DNA of 64,000 bases, from the NCBI RefSeq assembly GCF_029675105.1, contig NZ_JAQQFV010000009.1:186001-250000 (forward strand), given 5' to 3'. This document shows positions 42,792 through 51,275 of the stretch, piece after piece. The stretch is from Nocardia anocheti (GTDB lineage Bacteria > Actinomycetota > Actinomycetes > Mycobacteriales > Mycobacteriaceae). The position numbers were made by a program, and so were the translations under genes. The number at the start of each line of letters is the position of its first letter. Position 1 is the first letter of the stretch. A model generated the notes under the pieces. The model did no database searches. It saw nothing but the letters and a program-made list of their open reading frames with translations, and had not been told where the DNA came from.

Positions 42792-43994
42792 ATGGCACCC
42801 TCGCGCACCGGCGAATTCTCGGCCACCGCGGCCGATACCGCGATCCGCGCGGCCTCCGACGAGCTGATCGCGCTCTCGCACGCGATCCACGCCGAACCGG
42901 AGCTGGCCTTCGCCGAGACCCGCAGCGTCGCCAAGATCCTCGAGCCGCTGACCGCGCGGGGTTTCGCCGTCACCACCGGCGTGGCCGGGCTGCCGACCGC
43001 GTTCCGCGCCGTCTACGGCAGCGGCCCGCTCACCGTCGGCCTCTGCGCCGAATACGACGCGCTGCCCGAGATCGGGCACGCCTGCGGGCACAACATCATC
43101 GCCGCGACCGCCGTCGGCGCCGCGCTCGGGCTCGCCGAGGTCGCCGACCAGCTCGGTCTCACCGTCGTCGTGCTCGGCACCCCGGCCGAGGAGAGCGGCG
43201 GCGGCAAGGTGCTCATGCTGGAGGCGGGCGCCTTCGACGACATCGCCATGGCCTTGATGGTGCATCCCGGGCCCAGCGACATCGTCGGCGCGCGGTCGCT
43301 GGCCCTGGCCGATCTGGCCATCACCTTCCACGGCCGCGAAGCGCACGCCAGCGCCGCGCCCGAACTGGGCCGCAACGCGGGCGACGCGGTGACGCTGACG
43401 CAGGTCGCGCTGGGTCTGCTGCGCCAGCACCTGCGTCCCGGTCAGCAGGTGCACGGTATAGTCGCCGACGGTGGCGTAGCCCCCAACATCGTGCCCGGAC
43501 GGGCGGAACTGCTCTACTACCTCCGCGCGACCGACGCCGCTTCCCTCGACGACCTGATGCGCCGGGCGAAGGCGTGCTTCGAGGCGGGCGCCCTGGCCAC
43601 CGGCTGCACCCACGACATACGGACGCTCGCGCCCACCTACACCGAGCTCACCCCCGACCCGGCCCTGTCGCAGCTGTATCGCGCGCGGATCACCGAGCTG
43701 GGGCGGGCGCCGATCGCGCCCGAACTCGAGGTGCTGCGGCCGCTCGGGAGCACCGACATGGGCAACGTCACCAATGTCATCCCCGGTATCCACCCGGTGA
43801 TCGGCATCGACGCGGGCGGCGCGGTGACCCATCAGCCGGAGTTCGCCGCCGCCGCGGTGAACGCCTCGGCCGACCGCGCGGTGCTCGACGGCGCGCTCGC
43901 ACTGGCGCGTACCGCTGTCGCGGCGGCACGCGATGAAGTACACAGGGACAGGTTGTTGCACACTCTGGTCGAACGACAGGAGGACATTCGGTGA
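42792..43994 (+). CDS. amiB: M20 amidohydrolase, AmiB-like
   Basis: 400 residues, M20D family (p-aminobenzoyl-glutamate / hippurate hydrolase type). HAEPELAFAETRS at the start, zinc-site GHACGHNIIAA, PAEESGGGKV, dimerisation domain HASAAPELGRNAGDAV and C-terminal HQPEFAAA. It removes acyl groups from N-acyl amino acids or peptides. Stop overlaps the next gene by four bases (GTGA). Orthologue by order of mycobacterial amiB1. Confidence 0.9.
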   Translation: MAPSRTGEFSATAADTAIRAASDELIALSHAIHAEPELAFAETRSVAKILEPLTARGFAVTTGVAGLPTAFRAVYGSGPLTVGLCAEYDALPEIGHACGHNIIAATAVGAALGLAEVADQLGLTVVVLGTPAEESGGGKVLMLEAGAFDDIAMALMVHPGPSDIVGARSLALADLAITFHGREAHASAAPELGRNAGDAVTLTQVALGLLRQHLRPGQQVHGIVADGGVAPNIVPGRAELLYYLRATDAASLDDLMRRAKACFEAGALATGCTHDIRTLAPTYTELTPDPALSQLYRARITELGRAPIAPELEVLRPLGSTDMGNVTNVIPGIHPVIGIDAGGAVTHQPEFAAAAVNASADRAVLDGALALARTAVAAARDEVHRDRLLHTLVERQEDIR

Positions 43995-45283
43995 GCATCT
44001 CCGGCCATCCGGGCACCACCCACGCCGAGGCGGACGCGGTGCCGCTCGGCGTCACCCCCGCCGCGGCGACGCGCGCGAACGCGGTGGTCCCGACCGTGCC
44101 GGACGCCGAACTAGACGGGATGCCGGGAACCGAGATAGTCGACGCGTGGCTGGCCGAACACACCGGTGACCTGGTGCAATGGCGCAGACACATCCACGCC
44201 AACCCCGAACTGTCGCGCGCGGAGTTCGCCACGACCGAGTTCGTCGCCGGTTGGCTCGGCAAGGCGGGCCTGACCTGGCGGACGCTGCCCGGCGGCACCG
44301 GTCTGCTCTGCGATCTGGGCCCCACCGACGCCCCGCGTATCGCGCTGCGCGCCGACATGGACGCGCTGCCGATGCAGGAGTTCACCGGCCTGACCTTCGC
44401 CTCCACCGTGCCCGGCGTCTCGCACGCCTGCGGTCACGACGCGCACACCACCGTGCTGCTGGGCACCGCGCTGGCGCTGGCCGAAGCCGAGGCGTACCTG
44501 CCGGTCGGCGTGCGGTTGGTGTTCCAGCCCGCCGAGGAGGTCATGCCCGGCGGCGCGCTCGACGTGGTCGCCGCGGGCGGCATGGAGGGCGTCGACCGGA
44601 TCTTCGCGCTGCACTGCGATCCCCGGCTCGAAGTCGGCAAGGTGGGTTTACGGACCGGCGCGATCACCTCGGCCGCCGACACCGTCGAACTGGTGCTGGA
44701 CTCGCCCGGCGGGCACACCTCGCGCCCGCATCTGACCAGCGATCTGGTCTATGCCATCGGCACGGTCATCACCGGGCTGCCGGGGCTGCTGAGCCGCCGT
44801 GTCGACCCGAGGACCAGCACGATCATGGTGTGGGGCGCGGTGAGCGCGGGCAAGGCGCCCAACGCGATTCCGCAGACCGGCATGCTCACCGGCACCGTCC
44901 GCACCGGTGACCACGCCACCTGGCTGCTGCTCGAACCGCTGGTCCGCGAGATCATCGACGGCCTGCTGGCCCCCACCGGCGTGCGCTACCAGCTCAACTA
45001 CAAGCGCGGCGTGCCGCCGGTGGTCAACGACCCCACCTCGGCGCTGATGTTCGAGAACGCCGTCCTGGCGCTGGGCCCCGACGCGCTGGCCGACACCCCG
45101 CAGTCCGGCGGCGGCGAGGACTTCTCCTGGTACCTGGAGGAAGCCCCGGGCGCCATGGGTCGGCTGGGCGTGTGGTCGGGCACCGGCGAGCAGCTCGACC
45201 TGCACCAGCCGACCTTCGACATCGACGAGCGCGCCCTGGCGGTGGGCGTCAGGACGCTGACCAACATCGTCCTGCAGGCCTAG
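43991..45283 (+). CDS. amiA: M20 amidohydrolase, AmiA-like
   Basis: 430 residues, second M20D enzyme. HIHANPELSRAEFATTEF, GVSHACGHDAHTTVLLGTA (zinc), FQPAEEVMPGGAL (catalytic Glu) and the SGGGEDFSWYLEEAPGAMGRLG end with the third metal ligands. The first 50 residues are a variable Ala-rich extension. GTG 43991 overlaps amiB, so the two are co-translated; they probably act on related substrates. Confidence 0.9.
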   Translation: MSISGHPGTTHAEADAVPLGVTPAAATRANAVVPTVPDAELDGMPGTEIVDAWLAEHTGDLVQWRRHIHANPELSRAEFATTEFVAGWLGKAGLTWRTLPGGTGLLCDLGPTDAPRIALRADMDALPMQEFTGLTFASTVPGVSHACGHDAHTTVLLGTALALAEAEAYLPVGVRLVFQPAEEVMPGGALDVVAAGGMEGVDRIFALHCDPRLEVGKVGLRTGAITSAADTVELVLDSPGGHTSRPHLTSDLVYAIGTVITGLPGLLSRRVDPRTSTIMVWGAVSAGKAPNAIPQTGMLTGTVRTGDHATWLLLEPLVREIIDGLLAPTGVRYQLNYKRGVPPVVNDPTSALMFENAVLALGPDALADTPQSGGGEDFSWYLEEAPGAMGRLGVWSGTGEQLDLHQPTFDIDERALAVGVRTLTNIVLQA

Positions 45284-45287
45284 GCGC

Positions 45288-45749
45288 TTACGCCCCCGGG
45301 CCCACGTTCTTGCTGTTGCGGGTGCGCAGCGCGTGGACGTAGTCCTCGGGGGCGCCCGCCTTTTCGGCCGCGTCGGCGATCACGCCGAGGTAGCGGGCCG
45401 AGGGCAGGCCGCCCTCGTAGGCGTCGAGGACGTAGAGCCAGGCCAGCCGCGATTCGCCCTGGGTGCCGGTGACGCGGATCCGGATCTTCTTGTGGATGCC
45501 GAAGTCCGAGCCCTCCCAGCGGTCCAGGCTCTCCTCGTCCTCGGGAGAGACGTCGTAGAGCACGACGAACACCCGGGAGCCCGGATCCTCGACCACGGTG
45601 GCCAACGGCCCTTCCCAGCCGATGTCGTCACCGGCGAAGGTCAGGCGCCAACCTTCCAGCCACCCGGTCCCGGACATGGGCGAATGCGGGCAGCGCTCCA
45701 GCATCTGCGTCGAGTCCATGTTGGACCCGTAAGCGGCATAGATCGGCAC
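45288..45749 (-). CDS. Gamma-glutamylcyclotransferase-fold protein
   Basis: 153 residues. YAAYGSNMDSTQML is the GGCT glycine loop, followed by DIGWEGPLATVVEDPGSRVFVVLYDVSPEDEESLDRWEG and a conserved WLYVLDAYEGGLPSARYLG end, as in the mycobacterial Rv3304-type protein at the same locus. It may cleave gamma-glutamyl amides to 5-oxoproline, though the substrate is unproven. GTG 45749 with TACAGT 7 nt upstream and no ribosome-binding site, a probable leaderless start. Confidence 0.8.
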   Translation of the reverse strand: MPIYAAYGSNMDSTQMLERCPHSPMSGTGWLEGWRLTFAGDDIGWEGPLATVVEDPGSRVFVVLYDVSPEDEESLDRWEGSDFGIHKKIRIRVTGTQGESRLAWLYVLDAYEGGLPSARYLGVIADAAEKAGAPEDYVHALRTRNSKNVGPGA

Positions 45750-45945
45750 CTGACGAACTGTAGCCAATAACAGCAGCGGAATCCCCGTCTCCCACCCAGA
45801 TCGGCTGACGGTCACATTCGCCGAACACGCCGAACTTGTTCACCGAGCCGACGCGATTCCGACACAGCGCACCTGAAAGGATGGACATCGACACCCCAGG
45901 GTGACCCCGACAAGGGCGAGCCCGACGAGCCTTCGCGGCCCCTAG

Positions 45946-45959
45946 GGGGTCGCGACCCC
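45946..45959. promoter_or_regulatory. 14-bp perfect palindrome upstream of lpdA
   Basis: GGGGTCGCGACCCC, 40-53 bp before the lpdA start, within a 249-bp gap between divergent genes. It may be an operator or a cruciform-prone element; a second hairpin (GCGGCCCCTAGGGGGTCGC region) overlaps it. Confidence 0.45.
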
Positions 45960-45998
45960 GCGGCGCCCGCGCCGCCAATAGACACAGGAGCGTGGACT

Positions 45999-47399
45999 GT
46001 GGCCAGGATTGCGATCATCGGTGGCGGACCCGCGGGATACGAGGCGGCGCTGGTGGCCGCGCAGCACGGGGCCACGGTGACCCTGGTCGACGCCGACGGC
46101 ATCGGTGGCGCCTGTGTGCTGTGGGATTGCGTGCCGTCCAAGACCTTCATCGCCTCGACCGGGCTGCGCACCGATCTGCGTCGCGCCCGCGATCTGGGCA
46201 TCACCATCGACGCCAGCCAGGCGCAGGTGCATCTGCCCGAGGTCAACGGGCGCGTCAAGGCGCTCGCGCTGGCCCAGTCCTCCGACATCCGCGCCAAGTT
46301 GCAGGCCGCGGGCGTGCGGCTGCTCGCGGGTCGCGGCGAATTGACCGGGCCCGCCGCCGGTTCGGCGCACCTGGTGCGCGCCACGCTGGCCGACGGCAGC
46401 ACCGAGGAGTTCGAGGCCGAGGTGGTACTCATCGCCACCGGCGCCAGCCCGCGCGTGCTGCCCGGCGCCGAACCCGACGGCGAGCGCATCCTGAACTGGC
46501 GCCAGCTCTACGACCTGAGCGAGCTGCCCGAGACCCTGGTGGTGGTCGGTTCCGGTGTCACCGGCGCCGAATTCGTCTCCGCCTACACCGAGATGGGCGT
46601 GCGGGTGAAGCTGGTCTCGAGCCGCGACCGCGTGCTGCCCGGCGAGGACGCCGACGCCGCCCTGGTGCTCGAGGAAGCCCTGGCCGAGCGCGGTGTCGAG
46701 CTGGTCAAGCACGCGCGCGCCGACGCGGTGGAGCGCACCGCCGAGGGCATCGTGGTGAAGCTGTCGGACGGGCGCACCGTCACCGGTTCGCACGCGCTGA
46801 TGACCGTCGGCTCCACCCCGAACACCGACGCGCTGGGCTTGGACCGGGTCGGCATCGAACTCGATCGCGGCGGATACCTTCGCGTCGACCGGGTTTCGCG
46901 CACCTCCGTGCCCGGCGTCTACGCCGCGGGCGACTGCACCGGCCTGCTGCCGCTGGCCTCGGTGGCGGCCATGCAGGGCCGCATCGCGATGTATCACGCG
47001 CTGGGCGAGGGCGTGAGCCCGATCCGGCTCAAGACGGTGGCCTCGGCGGTGTTCACCCGGCCCGAGATCGCGACGGTCGGCGTCAGCCAGACCGCCATCG
47101 ACAACGGCGAGGTGCCCGCGCGCACGGTGATGCTGCCGCTGAACACCAATCCGCGCGCGAAGATGTCGGGGCTGCGGCGCGGCTTCGTCAAGATCTTCTG
47201 CCGCCCGGCGACCGGCGTGGTGATCGGTGGTGTGGTGGTCGCGCCGATCGCCTCGGAACTGATCCTGCCGATCGCGTTGGCGGTGCAGAACAACCTCACC
47301 GTCACCGATCTGGCGCAGACCTTCTCGGTGTATCCGTCGCTGACCGGTTCGGTCACCGAGGCGGGTCGTCTGCTCATGCGTCACGACGACCTGGACTGA
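45999..47399 (+). CDS. lpdA: NAD(P)H:quinone oxidoreductase, LpdA-like flavoprotein
   Basis: 466 residues, pyridine-nucleotide disulfide oxidoreductase family. FAD motif IAIIGGGPAGYEAAL, second FAD motif GVYAAGDCTG, NAD(P) motif VVVGSGVTGAEFV. The active-site Cys pair is present (Cys39 and Cys44 in GGACVLWDCVPSKT), yet the C-terminal His-Glu dyad of true lipoamide dehydrogenases is missing (SVYPSLTGSVTEAGR). The mycobacterial LpdA is a quinone reductase lacking disulfide activity. GTG 45999 with GGAG upstream. Assignment as quinone reductase is by family. Confidence 0.88.
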   Translation: MARIAIIGGGPAGYEAALVAAQHGATVTLVDADGIGGACVLWDCVPSKTFIASTGLRTDLRRARDLGITIDASQAQVHLPEVNGRVKALALAQSSDIRAKLQAAGVRLLAGRGELTGPAAGSAHLVRATLADGSTEEFEAEVVLIATGASPRVLPGAEPDGERILNWRQLYDLSELPETLVVVGSGVTGAEFVSAYTEMGVRVKLVSSRDRVLPGEDADAALVLEEALAERGVELVKHARADAVERTAEGIVVKLSDGRTVTGSHALMTVGSTPNTDALGLDRVGIELDRGGYLRVDRVSRTSVPGVYAAGDCTGLLPLASVAAMQGRIAMYHALGEGVSPIRLKTVASAVFTRPEIATVGVSQTAIDNGEVPARTVMLPLNTNPRAKMSGLRRGFVKIFCRPATGVVIGGVVVAPIASELILPIALAVQNNLTVTDLAQTFSVYPSLTGSVTEAGRLLMRHDDLD

Positions 47400-47452
47400 G
47401 CCGACCAGCCGGAATGTGAGACGTATCACTGACTCGCCGGGTTTCGAATTGT

Positions 47453-47465
47453 CTTGTTCGACAAG
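47453..47465. promoter_or_regulatory. Inverted repeat CTTGT-TCG-ACAAG
   Basis: Perfect 5-bp arms, 153-165 bp upstream of the proline-rich secreted protein start, in a 218-bp intergenic region otherwise without recognised structure. Possible operator for an unknown regulator; not a LexA box (spacing wrong). Confidence 0.35.
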
Positions 47466-47617
47466 GTTCCTCGTCGGCTCGAATCGCTGTGTCGGGAAAG
47501 CTACTGCCGCGTTGCCTGTCCCGCGCTCATGTGGTTGACTCACGGCCGAGGCGCGATCTGTTCAGGTCGCGTGGTGGAGTAGTGGGGGATTCCCTCCGGG
47601 AAAGGGATAAGCGAAAA

Positions 47618-48685
47618 GTGAAGCATCGTAAGCCGAGTCGGGCGCAGCGAGCGATTGCCAGCACCTCGTTGCCCCTGGCCGCTGCGGCCGCTGTGGCAAC
47701 TCTTCTTGCGGCTCCGGCCGGTGCGGTCCCCAGCGACCAGCCGTCCACGCCCGCCACCCCGGCGCCTGCGCAGCCGGGCACCGAAAGCCAGGAGACGCCG
47801 GAGAACGGCGCTCCCGAGGAAGAGGCCACGGAGACCCCGGAGAAGGCCAAGCCGGGTCAGACCAAGCCGACGCCCGCCCAGCCGGGTGTCACCACCCCCG
47901 GACCGGGCGAGCCGGAGGACACTCCGGCCAAGGTCACGCCGTCGCAGCCGGGTGTCACCACCCCGCGCGTCGCGCCGCTGCCGGTTCCCGGTCAGTCCCA
48001 GGGCAATCAGGCCCAGCCCGCGGTGCACCCGGAGACGGGCGCCACCACCCCGGGCGAGGAGAAGACCACCACGCCGGAGAAGCCGGGCACCACCACGCCC
48101 GCGCAGCCGTCGCAGACCCAGCCGAGCGTGCCGTCCGATCAGGGCGTCGCGGGCGACGACGCCGAAGGCGAGTCGCGCGAGACGCTGGTGCAGGAGCCGC
48201 AGGAACCGACGTGGCAGGCGCCGCGTCTGGAGAACGCGCCCGCCGCGCCGGTCGTCGAGATGGAAGGCCCGCACCAGGAAGTCGGCGCCACCGTCGACGC
48301 CGGTGGTCTGGTGCCCGGTCTGCTGGCCAACACGCACCACTACAACAACGAGCACGGCTACGTCGGCACCATCGGCTACCGGGCGCCCGGTGGCGGCTTC
48401 GGTGACGCCGGTGTCTCGGTGGAGTACATCGGCGAGAACTCGGTCAAGGTCACCACCTTCAACGGTGGCGACGGCCGCTCCGACAACACCACCGTGACCG
48501 TTCTCGACACCACCCAGGCCAACCTGGCCAAGGCGGCGGTCGAGAACTGGATCAAGGCGCAGCCGGGCGGCACCGCCGCGCTCGAGGCGGCGGCGAAGGC
48601 TACACTGCCGGTGCCGGGGGAGCTGCTTCAGACGGTGAACGTCGCTGGTGTCACCACTCAGTGGGGTGGCTCGCTCCAGTACTGA
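47618..48685 (+). CDS. Secreted Pro/Thr-rich protein, unknown
   Basis: 355 residues. Signal peptide (1-36, VKHRKPSRAQRAIASTSL then hydrophobic, AAPAGA). Residues 40-200 are low-complexity Pro/Thr/Glu with repeated QPGVTTP and TPEKP motifs, a cell-wall-spanning linker. The last 120 residues form a compact domain (LANTHHYNNEHGYVGTIGYRAPGGGFGDAGVSVEYIGE). No enzyme motif; probably exposed at or outside the wall. GTG 47618 with AAAGGG 9-11 bases upstream. Transcribed with its own terminator after it. Confidence 0.7.
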   Translation: MKHRKPSRAQRAIASTSLPLAAAAAVATLLAAPAGAVPSDQPSTPATPAPAQPGTESQETPENGAPEEEATETPEKAKPGQTKPTPAQPGVTTPGPGEPEDTPAKVTPSQPGVTTPRVAPLPVPGQSQGNQAQPAVHPETGATTPGEEKTTTPEKPGTTTPAQPSQTQPSVPSDQGVAGDDAEGESRETLVQEPQEPTWQAPRLENAPAAPVVEMEGPHQEVGATVDAGGLVPGLLANTHHYNNEHGYVGTIGYRAPGGGFGDAGVSVEYIGENSVKVTTFNGGDGRSDNTTVTVLDTTQANLAKAAVENWIKAQPGGTAALEAAAKATLPVPGELLQTVNVAGVTTQWGGSLQY

Positions 48686-48697
48686 CACACACCTACG

Positions 48698-48734
48698 ACG
48701 TGTGGGGCGGTCGGCTGACGACCGCCCCACACGT
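48698..48734. terminator. Hairpin terminator after secreted protein gene
   Basis: 15-bp perfect stem (ACGTGTGGGGCGGTC / GACCGCCCCACACGT), 7-nt loop, 12 bp after the stop at 48685. It lies only 23 bp before the next start, so the next gene either escapes termination or has its own downstream promoter. Confidence 0.75.
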
Positions 48735-48757
48735 GTGTCCTGGGGAAAGGATTGGTC

Positions 48758-50002
48758 TTGGGCACCGAGGGTGACGAGAACGATTTCGGGGAATTCGGCC
48801 CACCGGTCGATGACGTGAACGCCGGATTCGGCGGGCCGGTGGCCGCGACACCGCCGCCCGCGCCCGGTGCGCTACCCGAGCGTGGTTGGCAACCCGCCGC
48901 CGCGCCCGGTCCGTTCGGTCCGCCCGCCGGTGCGCCGAATCCGTTCGGCGCGCCCGTGTCGGCTCCGCCGCCCGTCGCGCCGCCGCCGGGTCCGCCGGTC
49001 GCGCCGCCGGTGGCCGCCCCGCCGCCGGGCCCGCCCACCGCGCCGCCGCGTGGTCCGGTGCCGCCCGGCCCGGCGCGTTCGGCGCCCACCTCGGTCTTCG
49101 GTGACGCCGTCGCGACCCCGCCGCCCGCGCCGCCGCAGCGCGACGCCTCGCCGTTCGGTGACTCGGTACCGGTGGCCTCCGGCCGCGAACTCACCGAGGT
49201 GATCCGCCGCGATCGGCCCGCGCCGCGCCAGGAACCCGACGCCGACATCGTGCGTCAGCCCGCACCGGAGACCGTCCGGATGTCGGCCCCGGAGACGCCG
49301 CGTCCGCCGCTGCCCGCCGTGGAGCGCAAGGACGAGGACAAGGCGTGGTGGAACAGCCCGGACGACGACGGCGGCGTCCCCAAGCCGCCCGCCGAGCCCG
49401 GCCTGTCCTGGGCCGACGACCCGATCGCCCGCCGTCTCGCGCCGAAGACCCCGGTCGCGCCGGTCAGCGAGGAGAAGGAGACCGACAAGCGACTGCCGTG
49501 GCTCATCGGCGGCGCGGTGGCGGCGGTGCTCATCGTGGTCGCGCTGGTCGCGACGATCGGCCTGGTCAAGCGCGGTGGCGGCGAGGACCCGGGGCCCACC
49601 GCGGCCCCGACCACCGCGGCGCAGATCCCCGGCTTCGAATGCCCGGCGTCCACCGATCCGGCGGTGACGGTGAGCAACGGTCCCGGCGACACGACCTCCG
49701 GTGCCAGGGCGATCCTCGGCTTCCAATACGCCTTCTACGTCGAGCGTTCCGGCACGAAGGTGCGCGATTTCGCCTCACCCGACGGCGACATCTCCCAGGC
49801 CGACCGGCTGCAGCGCGCGATCGACTCCAAGATCCCGGTCGGCGCCAAGCACTGCGTCAAGATCCGCGAGACGCTGCCGGGGCAATACGACGTGGATCTG
49901 AGCGAATGGCATCCCGATGGTGAGGTGATCACCTACCCGCAGGTGATCATCACCTCCAACATCGATGGGAAGTGGCAGGTCAAACACATCCTGACCCGAT
50001 AG
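48758..50002 (+). CDS. Pro-rich single-pass membrane protein, unknown
   Basis: 414 residues. TTG 48758 is the best start (AAAGGA seven bases upstream); an upstream TTG at 48752 is an alternative. Residues 1-240 are Pro/Ala/Gly-rich cytoplasmic sequence (repeats of PPPGPP, FGAP). One transmembrane helix at about 245-270 (PWLIGGAVAAVLIVVALVATIGLV) and a C-terminal extracytoplasmic domain of about 130 residues (FECPASTDPAVTVSN, FQYAFYVERSGTKVR) with two Cys. The topology resembles actinobacterial envelope or septation proteins. Function unknown. Confidence 0.7.
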   Translation: MGTEGDENDFGEFGPPVDDVNAGFGGPVAATPPPAPGALPERGWQPAAAPGPFGPPAGAPNPFGAPVSAPPPVAPPPGPPVAPPVAAPPPGPPTAPPRGPVPPGPARSAPTSVFGDAVATPPPAPPQRDASPFGDSVPVASGRELTEVIRRDRPAPRQEPDADIVRQPAPETVRMSAPETPRPPLPAVERKDEDKAWWNSPDDDGGVPKPPAEPGLSWADDPIARRLAPKTPVAPVSEEKETDKRLPWLIGGAVAAVLIVVALVATIGLVKRGGGEDPGPTAAPTTAAQIPGFECPASTDPAVTVSNGPGDTTSGARAILGFQYAFYVERSGTKVRDFASPDGDISQADRLQRAIDSKIPVGAKHCVKIRETLPGQYDVDLSEWHPDGEVITYPQVIITSNIDGKWQVKHILTR

Positions 50003-50021
50003 CGTCTCAAATAACGGGATG

Positions 50022-50036
50022 AGAATTTCACATTCT
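50022..50036. promoter_or_regulatory. Inverted repeat upstream of aminotransferase
   Basis: AGAAT-N5-ATTCT in an AT-rich patch about 60 bp upstream of the aminotransferase start. Possible operator; weak evidence. Confidence 0.3.
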
Positions 50037-50095
50037 GGTTAGCGGTATGCGATGGTGGGTGGACATCGCGTCCCCTGGCGTACCCGGAGGTTCTC

Positions 50096-51271
50096 ATGTC
50101 GCCGACCACTCCCGCCCTGGCGGGCAAGCTCGCCGGTCTGCAGAGCTCGGCGATTCGTGACCTGCTCAAGCTCACCGCGCGTGCCGATGTCATCAGCCTG
50201 GCCGGTGGGCTGCCCGACGCGGCGCTGATGCCGCGCGAGCGCATCGCCGCGGCGGCGCAGTCCGCGCTCGCCGACCCGGCGGTGCTGCAGTACACCGAGT
50301 CGCCGGGCTGGCCCGCGCTGCGCGAGGTGCTCGCGGCTCGGGAGTCGGCGCGGATCGGGCGGTCGGTGCCGGTCGAGGACGTGTTCGTCACCCACGGTTC
50401 GCAGCAGGCGCTGTCGCTGCTGGCCGAGGTGCTGCTCGATCCCGGCGCGCTGGTGATCGTGGAGGACCCCGCGTATGTCGGTGCGCTGCAAGTGTTCCGG
50501 GCCGCCGGGGCGCGCATCGTCGCGGTGCCGCTCGACGCCGACGGCCTGCGCCTGGACGTCCTGGAGGGCCTTCTCGCCGCCGGTGAACGCCCCGCCGTCG
50601 TGCACACCGTGTCCAACTTCCACAACCCCGGCGGTGTCACCCTCTCGCCGCAGCGGCGTCAGCGTCTCGCGGAACTGGCCGAGGCGCACGGCTTCTGGGT
50701 GATCGAGGACGACCCCTACGGCGAACTGTGGTTCGACCGGCCCGCCCCGGCCCCCGTCGCCGCCTACTCGCCGCAGGTGATCCGCCTGTCCAGCGTCTCC
50801 AAGATCCTCGCCCCCACCCTGCGCGTGGGCTGGATGACCGCCCCGCGCCAGGTCTGTCGCGCCGTGGAACTGCTCAAGCAGGGCGCCGACCTGTGCGGCT
50901 CCGCCCTCACCCACCAGATCGCGGCCACCCTGCTCACCGACACCGACTGGCTCGACGCCCACATCACCACGGTCCGCACCACCTACGCCGCCCGCGCGAA
51001 AGCCCTGGTCACCGCCACCCGCACCACCTTCGGCGACCGCGTCCACTGCACCGACGCCACCGGCGGCATGTTCGTCTGGGCCGACTTCACCGACGGCACC
51101 GACACCACCGCCCTGCTCCCCGCAGCCCTGGAAGCGGGCGTCGCCTACGTCCCCGGTGCCGCCTTCGCCGTCTCCGACGCCTACCGCTCCGCGCTGCGCA
51201 TGTGCTTCACCACCACCGACGAACCCACCCTCACCACCGCCATCACCCGCCTGGCCGCGGCAGCGCGCTGA
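50096..51271 (+). CDS. PLP-dependent aminotransferase (2-aminoadipate / LysN-like class)
   Basis: 391 residues, fold-type I aminotransferase of the MocR/LysN branch without the GntR domain. ISLAGGLPDAALMPRE is typical of that branch; YTESPGWPALREVLAAR, catalytic Lys in SSVSKILAPTLRVGW, and NPGGVTLSPQRR. It likely handles 2-aminoadipate, alanine or aromatic amino acids. Linking it to the lysine catabolic genes at 61637-64000 is tempting but unproven. ATG 50096 with GGAGG 5 nt upstream. Confidence 0.82.
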   Translation: MSPTTPALAGKLAGLQSSAIRDLLKLTARADVISLAGGLPDAALMPRERIAAAAQSALADPAVLQYTESPGWPALREVLAARESARIGRSVPVEDVFVTHGSQQALSLLAEVLLDPGALVIVEDPAYVGALQVFRAAGARIVAVPLDADGLRLDVLEGLLAAGERPAVVHTVSNFHNPGGVTLSPQRRQRLAELAEAHGFWVIEDDPYGELWFDRPAPAPVAAYSPQVIRLSSVSKILAPTLRVGWMTAPRQVCRAVELLKQGADLCGSALTHQIAATLLTDTDWLDAHITTVRTTYAARAKALVTATRTTFGDRVHCTDATGGMFVWADFTDGTDTTALLPAALEAGVAYVPGAAFAVSDAYRSALRMCFTTTDEPTLTTAITRLAAAAR

Positions 51272-51275
51272 CCCG

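Noticed and set aside
47444..47461. TCGAA...TTCGA resembling a mycobacterial LexA box
   Set aside because: Spacing is two bases too long and flanking bases do not match the consensus.
47400..47617. Possible c-di-AMP riboswitch before the secreted Pro-rich protein
   Set aside because: None of the conserved ydaO-type sequence blocks could be recognised in this leader.
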